64,000 nt of DNA from Ixodes scapularis. Its lineage: Eukaryota > Arthropoda > Arachnida > Ixodida > Ixodidae. Under the pieces are notes generated by a model, which worked only from the letters and a program-made list of their open reading frames with translations, searched no databases and had not been told where the DNA came from. Positions 23,213 to 32,985 of the stretch are shown here, one piece after another. The stretch covers positions 6,815,189 to 6,879,188 of the forward strand of contig NW_024609857.1 of NCBI RefSeq assembly GCF_016920785.2, in the 5' to 3' direction. Within the stretch, counting starts at the first letter, position 1; the number at the start of each line of letters is the position of its first letter. A program made the position numbers and the translations under genes.

Positions 23213-23280
23213 GCTCGTTGGTTGCTCCACGAGCCGCTTGGTCTTGCGCGGGGTTGGCCAAGGCACGGTACGGAGGCGGC

Positions 23281-23433
23281 TCACTCGCGGAGCGCCTGCA
23301 CGATGTTGCGCAGTGCGGCAGTGGCCTCCGAAGGCGGGATCTGGTCGAGGACGGCCAGGGCTCTCGAAGTGTACGACTCCAGCAGGGCCTTGGCCTTCTC
23401 GATGCCCTCTCCGTTCACAATGATGCTGTGCAG
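23281..23433 (-). CDS. PDSS2: PDSS2 exon 5 (last)
   Basis: Acceptor 'cgcctgcag'; 50 codons plus TGA. It encodes LHSIIVNGEGIEKAKALLES through PPSEATAALRNIV, the conserved C-terminus. Confidence 0.94.
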   Translation of the reverse strand: MHSIIVNGEGIEKAKALLESYTSRALAVLDQIPPSEATAALRNIVQALRE

Positions 23434-26400
23434 CTGCAGGCGTGCACGAAGGAGAGAGAAAGTTCATTTCGTTCGTAGTTTAAGAAACGAGCCATACTTT
23501 AGATGGCAGCTTTAGAGAACAAGCAGACGTAACGCGGACGCCGTCGTTTGTGTGGCTGCGAAAGGTGGATCGGCATGCCCCTTTTAAGTCGTAAAATAGG
23601 GTGTGCACGGAATGACAAAGAACAGTGAAAAATATAATGTGACCTTGTTGCTGTGCACTGCTTTTTTTTACTATGTCTTCTATTTACCCACCTGTCCAGC
23701 TTAACACTTAGCTACGATTGAGCCATCCAAAAAATTTTGCGCCAATGTCTTTAAAATATTTTAGAGAAGCATCCTGCCATATCGGAGGCTGCCATGAACT
23801 CGAAAACATGCTTGCTTTGTTTGTAAACTTGTAGCGTGCTTCTCTTCCCTGTGGTGGTGGAAAAGGAGTTGCAGAGGCGTGTCAAGGCCGACAACTACTG
23901 GCGCTGCACGTAGAGTCTCTGCGTGCCTCGTAATCGCTGCGGCGAAGCCTAGCTTGCTCGTAAATAAAAGAATGTGATCCAATCCCCAGTCTGTGTATGT
24001 CCTTAGGCCGGCTGCTTTTAACTGACTGATTTTTTGTTGAGAATAACAAAAGCTTAAATGCGTGAGACTTGAGGCAGACCATCCACACGAATATACCATA
24101 TATGTTGAACTGCAACTCTCTGAATTTGAGCAACGAGTAACGTCCAGTGACCTGACACGCTTAGTGTTAATGAAAAAAGTTACTGGATGACCACATCAAC
24201 TTAGACAGTGCTGGTGAAAGGCCGCATGAAAACCTGGTGGCTTGAAGCAGAAACCACTTGGAGAGATGCAGGTAAAAAAATGGCAATATTTTGCAAGAAA
24301 AAAAAAAGTGATCTTGCATTTTATGGTGTTTAATTATTTTTGAATCTTTGTATTTGATGTATAAAAATAATTAGTGCCGATTATAATCGCGAAATTAGTC
24401 AAATATGCACTTGAAGACCTCCAGGCAACCCAAAACAACATGAACTTCAGCCATTTTTCTCTGCGTGCTCCATAATTTACAGTGAAGTTTGCCTCGCTGT
24501 CTCGCGGGAGGCACCTTTCTTCCTATTTATATTTCCTTTTCAAAAGTTACTCTTGTACATTGTACCTTGGCACTCTGCAAGTGGCTCGCATACTGGTGCA
24601 GGGCAACATTACCATACCAGCACTACACGTGTACGAGCATGAAATAGCACATGCATAACATCGTTGCTCGCATACTAGCGTGGAGTAGCACGCACCCCCA
24701 CGGACATACGAGCCGAAACACCCGATTCGGTCTTTTTCTACGTCTGCAGTTCGCAAAAGCTGAATTGTCTTTCAATATAGTGCAAAGTATGGAACACATA
24801 CTTCGCACTGCATTCCTAGTTCGGACCAAAGTTCTCTCAAAAACTAGCAGGCACGCCAAAGGAACACAAAGGACTGTTTCAGCTCATGTTGTCTGCAATA
24901 GTGCATTGCGCAACTCTTGGCGCAAAAAGCAATTGTCCGTTTTTTTCTGCTTTTCTTTTAGAACCATAAGGCTGTCATCAAAAAGTACTAGTGTGGTGGA
25001 AAGTGCTTGTTCGGGGCACTAACCTATGCGATAAATTTTTATGCTTGTCAATGACATGTCTTAATAAAACGCTAAAACGCACCAATGTTGCGTTCGCACC
25101 AACAGAGTTGTGCAGTGTAGCACTACTCCCAGCGGGAACCAGCATGTGCAGTCGCCTAGCGTGTTACCTTGAGGTAGTCCAATTTCTCAACGTTGCTCGT
25201 GTGCCTCCGGATTTCTTCCACCAAGCTGGCGTCGTCCTCCAAGTGCAGCACCACGGGTGCCGACGTGAGCACAAAAGGAATGCCGGGCGGGTGTCTGTAT
25301 GTGTCCACAAACGGCTGCAGGTCCGAGTGGACCTGTTGAGACGGGAGGACCGGAGGTGGGTTGGGCTGCTGTGCACAAGCTCGTACGAATCGCCACAAAA
25401 AAAGGAAATGTGTGGCACACGTTTTCTTTCGCGGAGCTGGAGGCACCGTTTGATTGTATTCCCAGTTTTGTAATAAGTGCATCGTGCAGAAAGCAGTTTG
25501 CAATGAGCCCATAGTACAAACCACGAGGCTGGTCCTCCGAAGTAGCAGACTTACCACAAAGGGCGAATATTCGGTTATTAAGAATAGCCAATCGAATTCT
25601 TTGTCTATTTGGCATTCGCTTCGAATCCAATTAATTATTCGACAATATTGAACTATTCGACAATATAGATATATTTGACCTTTCTGAATACGTCAAACCC
25701 GACTATATCGAACCCGTTTACATCGACTTATTCCTTATATCGAACAATTTTTGTGCACAGTAATGTTACAGTGATAATATATAGCAAAAACTATGGTTAC
25801 GTCGAACAAAAATAGCAGCTGCTACCGATATATCAAATTGCCAAGAGCACCGTTTTGCTCTGCAAGCTGGCTTTCCCCCAACGCCAGCGGCCGCATTAGG
25901 GGAAAGCCAGCTTGCAAAACCCGCTAGCTTTTTTTTTTTTTCGGGCAGTTGTTTGGAGGAAAAGAAAAAAAGTGAAAGCCGTTTACAACTCCCTGTAACG
26001 CCGAATTGGAGCGCAGCTCTTGAGGAGGAGGAGGGAAGGGTACTGAGGGGAGGGTATACCCCTCCTCCTCCTCCTCCCCTCATTCTTGAATATGCTCCGG
26101 GGGGTCACCTGACCTCGGGGGGGTGACCTTGGGGTGACCTTGGTCACGCCGACGCCGCTCAAGCCGGAAACGGGCGCTTAAGAGCTGCGCTCTTAAAAAT
26201 GTCCTTTGTGGAGGGAGCGGAGAGAGGGTGTTCCGTGCTCCCTCTCTCCGCTCCGTCTGCAAAAGAGAATATTATTTTTTATTCCAAAAAATTGACGCAA
26301 CCGCCCGGAAAAAAAAAAAAAAAGAGCAAAACGGCGCTCTGAAGGAGGAGGTGCTCCCGCTCGGACGTACTCCAAGCTCTCGGCAGAGTTCGTCGCTAAT

Positions 26401-29400
26401 GCGCGAATATAGAAGGCAGCGGCCTCAGCATTTTGGAGTCCGTCAATAGCGTAGAAAAATATTATCGCGGATGCAATGAAGAAAAAGCAGCAGAAGATGC
26501 AAGATTACTTCACTGTGTAATATTTCAGCAGAAAGTGGATTTTTGAGAGTCAAATTCATTATAACTTTCATATTGAATTACCCACTATATTGAACTGGTA
26601 GTTGTTTTTTTTGCGAGTTCGATATAAACGGGTTTGACTTACTCTGGCTTGGATTTCCGGCCAGGTGGCGCAAGCTTCCGACCATTTTGTGCTCCCAAAT
26701 TCAATACACTTGAAATTAACAACTACAGTACTTCTAATACCAAATAAGGGCAAATATAAAACTATAGTTTAAACATATCTTGTGGTATTTGTTGCTTGTA
26801 CTATTCGAACTATTCGATTCAAAATTACTCGGCCAAAATCACTATTCGCTTCAAATTCGATTCGGACCCAAAATCCTCTATTCACCCATGCCTAGTCGCG
26901 TCCCCTGGTACGCTTTGGTGACAATAGGAAAACGCTTTTAGTGAAAGCTCACGCGATGATTTGCATTTTTAATAAGCTCGAAACGAAAAGTACAATTCTG
27001 AATACAAATACCTCGCCACCCTCCAGCGCATAAAACTTCCATCTGGCTACTCGCTCGGATAGGCCGACAACTCGATGACACACTAAACAGCGGTGCAAAT
27101 ACTACTTGAAGCATGTACAGAGACCTAAAAAGTAGAATCCATTGGTTTCTGGGAGGTGTTCATGTGGTGAGAGAGTAAACAATCGATCATGAGGAACAAT
27201 TGAGCACCAGGTTTTTTTAAACTGCTTTCACTGATGCACCTTGGTACAAAGTGAATTGTGGCAAGATTACTGCGACTAGTTTCCCTGTGTCGTTGGTGAC
27301 TACATTTGTGGAACCACAGGAAAATAGAGGACACCACTTTGTTTTCGTTTTTTTAAGCGTTTCGTCTTTTGCTCGGCGGTCTGGTATTCAGATTTTCGAG
27401 GGAAAAAAACGCGTGCTATACTTAGTCCCCAGAAATACTCGTGGCCGAGAGGCAGAGGGCAGCTTAAATGTGAGAAAAGTTATCCATTCCCACGGAATTT
27501 TCGTTCAGATTCAGCTTCATAAATCAAGGTTACAGAGTGCTCCACAGTTAGCATGAAAAGGTGATTGCCAGTTTTTCCTGTCTTAGAACTGAAAGGAATT
27601 GTCCTCAGAACTACTAGCAGCGAGGTATAAAGTGCTCATTTGGGGCACCGACCTATGCGGAATGTCGCAATTGATCTCCGCTGACAGGTATGCAAAAAGA
27701 GAATGCGACGTCCCACGCAGAATGTTGCCTGGAACGCGTCTCCAACTGGTGTGTTCAGCGTCCTATTCTGTCCATGCATCAAGAGTTGTCCCAAAGTGGC
27801 AACAAATGACGTCACAAAAGCCACCAGTCAGGCTGTCGGATGTCGCAGTCCCGGCGGTTAGCCGTACAAGTTCCGAAGAAAAGCACGAGTGAATGCGAGT
27901 GTCGCCGTCGTGGCGGCGTCCCAGCTCCCACTGCCGAAGCTTCTGCAGACCGTCAAGCTGAAGAGCGACCCGAGGCAGAACGGGCGTCTGCCACGTCTAC
28001 CACCGCTGCTGAGACACTGCCAGGATAGCAGCCGGCGACGATGTGACACTTTTACGACGTCAAACGAAAATAGAGGGACCCCTTTTTTTGACACGGTAAG
28101 CACACCGGTTGGAGACGCGGGCATCGTAGCGGCGTTGCCCCCTCCCCTAGAGCCTCTCCCTAGAGCATGGCCCACCTGCCAGGCCAGGCCGATGCTCTTG
28201 CCGAACTCGAAGCCGAGCTCCTGCAGCTGGTCGTCGTGGCTGGCCAGCTCGAGCGTGGCCTGGCAGCTGTTGGACATGAGGGACCCCGTGGAGAGGTAGT
28301 GCTTCTCTTCCCAGTGGCCGATGGTCATGCCTGCCACTGGGATCGGGTTGCCCTGCTGGTCGTGGTCCCCCAGGAACTCGGACTGCATGAAGTCTCCGAT
28401 GGCTGTGGCCACCAGGTCCACCACCTGGCCAAGACAGAAGGAACCGCCGTGTCGGACGGCCGCGCCGCTTGTTTCGGTTCCAGCGTGAAATCCAGGATTC
28501 CCGCGATGCCAGCGACAATTTGCCAGTTTGTGCACGAGCAATTTAGAATCTGTCCGAGATATCTCCGCTAAGGCAGTCTATCACATTGTCTTTGTACTCC
28601 ATAGGCTGGAAAAAAGAGTTAGAGAAGCAACATTCCCCGTTTTTAAATGCAGCTTGTTTTCTCTATTTATAATGAGAAGTTGCGAGAATGTCTACATTAT
28701 TTTTTCCTTTTGTGTTACACGCGAAGAACATACGCAACTCGTTTTTGACAGGAGTGGCCACGGGGCTAATTGAATTACGCTACATTGCTCTAGCCTTGTG
28801 AATCTGGTCTTGTCAAATTTGGGGGTTTTTTGTGCCACACCGACGAAGGGCATCTGGCACACCCCAGCGGTGGATTACGGGTTCATTGCCACCACCAGAA
28901 GATTTTTTGATGTGCCACTGAAATCAGGGTTGCAATCAGCCCCCGTCAGATTGCACGCACCTCAGCCGGGATTCAAGCTCGCATCAGGAATCTTTTCCAG
29001 ACAATTAATACTCAACTTTGGTTAAATCTTGCAATTGCTAATATGTATTGAAGTCATACTAACCACGAAACACTTACATAATCCAACGCATACTTTCCAG
29101 GCATGCCACCAAACAGTAATGCAAAGTGAAAGCATGCAGGCGCTACTTCGTCGCATGTGTTCAACAGTTCAATTAATTGTTTCCAACTGCACGACCATTA
29201 GCTTACGAGACGTTAACCTTTGCACAGATTAAAGACGTCCTTGACTTCAAACTTCTAGAAAAGGGGAAGGAGGGTGCTGAGTGCCACGACAGAGCCATCG
29301 ATATATTACCTTGCAGTTCTTGAGGTCAGTGAGAGATTTGCTGGCGTTTGCAATCAGGTAATCCCCGGTGAGGACGGAGATCTTGTTGCCAAACTGGAGG

Positions 29401-32400
29401 TCCCTCAGGGTGGTGGCATCTGGGAACTGGTCGTTGGACAGGTTGAGGACGCCCCGGTGGATCAGGTGGGCCGTGTGGATCATCTCGGTGATTTCTGCGA
29501 GGGACCGCTGCCGCTGGGTGATGCCCGCCACCCGCTCCTCTTCGAGGCAGTCTTGTCGGCAGGTCGGGTGCCCCGCTGCTTTGGACAGCAGCAGCACGAT
29601 CAGGCCCCTTGTCTGGATGTTGGTGCGGCCATTGTAGATCAGCCGCCTGAGAGGACGAGCAGCGATACAAGCAACGGAATCGTGCATGAGAATATAAATT
29701 TTGTGTTTTTCTGTGTACCACATCCTGCTCAAGTTTTTCTTTTCTCTTTTCGGCTGAGGGAGGGTATTTGGAAAACACTGCTGGCTTTTACTTTCCGAAA
29801 GAAGTATAACACTCGGTCTGCAAAGGAAACCAGGTGACTTGCAAGCATCCTGGGTCAGTTAACTTTTCGGGCCCATGAAAGTTAAACTGGATTATCGTTT
29901 CTTGTATACTTATAACATTCATCAGGTCTTTATTCAGTATATAAGTTGTGGGTTGAACAGTTGCAGAAGGCAACAATGGCAACAGCTCTCTTTTAGAAAT
30001 AGTCAGTGTTGGAAAGTGCTTTGAAGTACTACTTCACATACGTCCAGAAGTACATTCTCTAAACGTGCACTTGTACTTATGAAGCATTTTTTTCTGGTAT
30101 ACTTTCCGAGAAAAGTGAAACTCCAGGCTTCAAAATATGTTTCCCAAATTGGAAAACAAAAAAAAACAAAAAAATGGCATATCGTCATGAGAAAACGCAC
30201 TATTGTCTTTCGAGACGTCATCTGGTCACAACTTGGAGTGAAGTAATGGTGGCTATAAGGCCGATACAAATAAGTGCCTTATAAGCATATAAAAATTAAA
30301 AAAGCTGATTGTGTTAAATCGTCTATCAGCGAGAGTACAACTACTCTGTGACAACTTTATTCAATATTTGCCGCTATTTCCGAAAATAACTGATGCACCA
30401 CATTACAGTTAAAACAATGCATACTAATAAAAAGAAAACATTGTATAAGGGTATGAAATGGTGTCGTTAAAGATTCTGTTAAAAAGTACTTGCACCGAGC
30501 AATAAAATATTTTCATATTGATGTGGATCATCTTACATGTACACCGAGTGAGCAGGGTTGAAAGTCTATGTTTCGGAGCTTCAAATTTGGCTTGCATGCA
30601 TTTAGTTTTCTTTATTTTGCCTCTTTGTCATCGTAACCATCTATTATCCCCCCCCCTCCCCCTTCCTACCCGGTGGATAGGGCTTCCCATCACTTCTGAT
30701 GATCCAGAAGGGGTTCTCGAAACATCAGTGGTTGAGAACTACTGGTATGTACTTTACTTCAAGTACATGGTGCCCGGTGTACTTAGTACTTTACTTGAAG
30801 TACATAACCTCTCATTTACTTTGTACTTTATGTACTTTTTTAGATTTACTTTGCCCAACAGTGAAACTGGCTTATAAATTTGACTCCTGAATGCTGACAC
30901 CAACATGGCCGGTTATGATTAACTCCTACTGTCGCTCTCTATGTGGAACTCTAAGAGTTACGAACATGCTTGGTCTTAATATTTTATTAACTTTCTGCCG
31001 CTGATACACCCAAACTCCACTGGACCCTGCTTGTCCGAGGTTGTAATATATACCGGGTGTTTTCGCAGTCTCAAAAATCCTAAAAATTAATTAAGGCTTA
31101 TGAAAAAAAAAAAAACTGTTTCGGGAACAAGCTACCAGCCACGGCGGACGTCAAGAATTGCCAAAAACATATTAATTAGCCAGCTAATTAATTAAAATTT
31201 GTCAATTAACTTTTTAATTAGTGGAAATAAACATATGGTTCCAATTAGGAAGTTGCTGAGCGTTATCGAAAACCCCTAAATCAGTCATTTTCAGAAAGAC
31301 TGAGCGCGTGAGAAGAGTGGTAGCGCACTAAAGTTACCACTCGTGGAGCAGGTACAAGGCTGGGGCTAGATAAGAGGCGGAAAAATCGCGGGGCGCCTTA
31401 CCGCAATCGCTATAGCCTTGTACCTGCTCCACGAGTGGTAACTTAAGTGCGCGACTACTCTTCTCACGCGCTCAGTCTTTCTGAAAATGACTGATATAGA
31501 GGTTTTCGATAACGCTCAGCAACTTCCTAATTGGAACCAAATGTCCATTTCCACTAATTAAAAAGTTAATTAACAACTTTTAATTAATTAGCTGTCTAAT
31601 TAGTTGGTTTCTGGCAATTACTGACGTCTGCCGTGGCTGGTAGATTGTTCCTGAAGACAGTTTATTTATTTTTTCAAACGCCCTAATTTTTAGAATTTTT
31701 GAAAGTATTCGCAAAAACACCCGGTATAGCATTGCAACAGCTTCTATATTGTTCGCTGGGTGGATTACTTCATACTTTTTGAGACTAGGCAAAAATAAGA
31801 TAAATGACATACGCACAAACACTAAAAGTCTAAAATGTGTAGACTATAATTTATTTAAAGACGGTGTTTATGCCCATTATTTTATTATTGTCTAGTCTCA
31901 AGTTGGAGACATTGCCAGCTTGCCTGCGTCGCGCACACGCGTTTCAGTGGAAAACAGCACCGCGTAAAACAACCGTTGTGACGCGCAAGGAAAAAAAAGA
32001 AAAAGAAAAAAAGAACCGTCTTCGGAGCGCACGACTCGATGCATCGCTTGCTTCCCGAAAAACAAGCTTATGCGCGCGATCCCCTCGCCCAACGACCTCC
32101 TCCTTTCCTAGCGGTCCCCAGCAGCTCAAAGGCACTGGGTCATACGGTCAAACCAGTTCATTCGCACCAGTTTGTGTGTTGTTTTTCATTCTTTGCCTAG
32201 TCGCGTTTGTTTATTTCTGCTAGCGCGACGACCTCATAGCTGTTCACGTTTGCAAACCAACTCTCATCACAAGCACCGTGAAACGCTCCATTCGCCGCTA
32301 TACTTTTTGACGATTTTGCGGTAGACACTAATCGACTTTAGATGCGGCATCTCTGTAGATGAGCCCAGATTATCCTCTTAGAAACTATCCACGAAGCTTT

Positions 32401-32758
32401 CCCGCTAAAGTTTAATTGCAAATTCTTTTCACGAAAGCCGCGTGTGTGCACACTTGGTGCATACTCACTTGGCCGTCTTTAAGACGGGGTGATTCGTGCC
32501 GATCAGTTTACGGACGTGGAAGGCGATGTTGGACGTCTCGTCATTGAGGAGGCATCTGAGGCTGAAGTAGGACGTTGGGTAACCGACAATCTTCTCCGCA
32601 TTCGACACGGCGCGGTTCCAGTCGGTCGTTTTCGTCGATGCCCAAACGCTGGCCGACGCGTAGCAGCGTCGGCTGTAGTGCCACTGAACGAAGCTCGACG
32701 CGCCTCTCGGAGCGTGCCAAGCACGTACGATCATTTTCTTCATTCCCGCACGACTCAT
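23281..32758 (-). CDS. PDSS2: Decaprenyl/solanesyl diphosphate synthase subunit 2 (PDSS2), 5 exons
   Basis: PDSS2 pairs with PDSS1 in a mitochondrial heterotetramer that builds the polyprenyl tail of coenzyme Q. Minus-strand exons are 32758-32469, 29646-29310, 28424-28176, 25332-25168 and 23433-23281. Every junction keeps frame and gives 397 aa (human 399). Landmarks are VGYPTSYFSLRCLL, SNIAFHVRKLIGTNHP, TRGLIVLLLSKAAG, RSLAEITEMIHTAHLIHRG, LQFGNKISVLTGDYLIANA, SCQATLELASHDDQLQ, LTSAPVVLH and PPSEATAALRNIVQALRE. The Asp-rich DDxxD motifs of catalytic prenyl synthases are absent, as is normal for subunit 2; catalysis resides in PDSS1. The start chosen is the first in-frame ATG (32758); the two Met codons at residues 6 and 9 are alternatives. 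It is convergent with ATG5. Confidence 0.96.
25168..25332 (-). CDS. PDSS2: PDSS2 exon 4
   Basis: Acceptor 'cgtctcaacag', donor 'ctcaag|gtaaca'; 55 codons, phase 0. It encodes VHSDLQPFVDTY, FVLTSAPVVLHLEDD and VEKLDYLK. Confidence 0.94.
25691..26639. mobile_element. pogo/Tigger-like non-autonomous DNA transposon in PDSS2 intron 3
   Basis: Ends 'cgtcaaacccgactatatcg' and 'cgatataaacgggtttgact' are inverted repeats, flanked by TA on both sides. The interior (949 bp) contains the same palindromic core as 18516-18745 ('ctctgcaagctggctttc', 'gcggccgcatta', 'gaaagccagcttgcaaa'). No transposase frame. TA duplication and end sequence fit the pogo/Tigger branch of Tc1/mariner. Confidence 0.7.
27727..28124. 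repeat. Inverted-repeat element in PDSS2 intron 3
   Basis: 'ggaacgcgtctccaactggt' near 27731 is matched inversely by 'accggttggagacgcggg' near 28103. The left part also resembles 4166-4240 ('caactggtctgtttagcgtc', 'ccatgcatcaa'), so it is a dispersed family. Confidence 0.45.
28176..28424 (-). CDS. PDSS2: PDSS2 exon 3
   Basis: Acceptor 'cttggccag', donor 'tggcag|gtgggc'; 83 codons, phase 0, high GC. It encodes VVDLVATAIGDFMQSEF, HYLSTGSLMSNSCQATLELA and FGKSIGLAWQ. Confidence 0.95.
29310..29646 (-). CDS. PDSS2: PDSS2 exon 2
   Basis: Acceptor 'cgtcctctcag', donor 'tgcaag|gtaata'. The first base completes a Lys codon, then 112 codons. It holds the best conserved part: RSLAEITEMIHTAHLIHRG and LQFGNKISVLTGDYLIANAS. 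Confidence 0.96.
30004..30863. mobile_element. hAT-like element remnant in PDSS2 intron 1
   Basis: Starts 'cagtgttggaaagt' and ends 'actttgcccaacagtg'. These imperfect inverted ends are of the widespread hAT 'CAGTGTTGG' type, with multiple subterminal 'aagtac/gtactt' motifs at both ends. No intact ORF and no clear 8-bp duplication; it is old and contains other insertions (C run near 30649). Confidence 0.55.
31053..31724. mobile_element. Near-perfect foldback transposon in PDSS2 intron 1
   Basis: Ends 'ccgggtgttttcgc' and 'gcgaatact..'-type right end 'gcaaaaacacccgg', flanked by TA. Both halves mirror along their whole length: for example 'agttgctgagcgttatcgaa' on the left and 'ttcgataacgctcagcaact' on the right, and 'ttaccactcgtggagcaggt' with 'acctgctccacgagtggtaa'. 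Arms are about 300 bp with an interior loop of about 60 bp. Probably a Tc1/mariner-type foldback MITE. Confidence 0.75.
32469..32758 (-). CDS. PDSS2: PDSS2 exon 1 (start codon)
   Basis: ATG at 32758-32756; donor 'ggccaa|gtgagt' at 32468. The basic N-terminus MSRAGMKKMIVRAWH, followed by Ser/Arg-rich sequence, is a likely mitochondrial presequence. VGYPTSYFSLRCLL and VRKLIGTNHP follow. Confidence 0.92.
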
Positions 32759-32985
32759 ATGACACTTCTGGAACGATGGATCACTTTTTTCGGGGAGAGG
32801 ACGGGAGAAAACCAACTTCTGCACTCGGTATCAACGTGACCCATACTTGTCAGCTCGGTAAAACCGAAAATGATCGGTTGGTGTAGGCTTGAGCTCTTAT
32901 CCCAAAATGTTTACGTGTGCTCAGGTGGCGCTACAAGACGAATTAAAAAGAAATACGTGCCTTAGGTTTTGGTTGCTACGGCAAG
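32759..32985. promoter_or_regulatory. Putative bidirectional promoter upstream of PDSS2
   Basis: Only 227 bp separate the PDSS2 ATG from 'aagATGGCGCC' on the plus strand at 32986, which is followed by a strong donor 'gaag|gtgagt'. The plus-strand ATG sits in a good initiation context (purine at -3, G at +4). A shared promoter is inferred, not shown. Confidence 0.35.

Noticed and set aside
22698..23515. Several overlapping long frames on both strands
   Set aside because: High GC removes stops in all frames; only the PDSS2 last exon (23281-23433, minus) matches a known protein.
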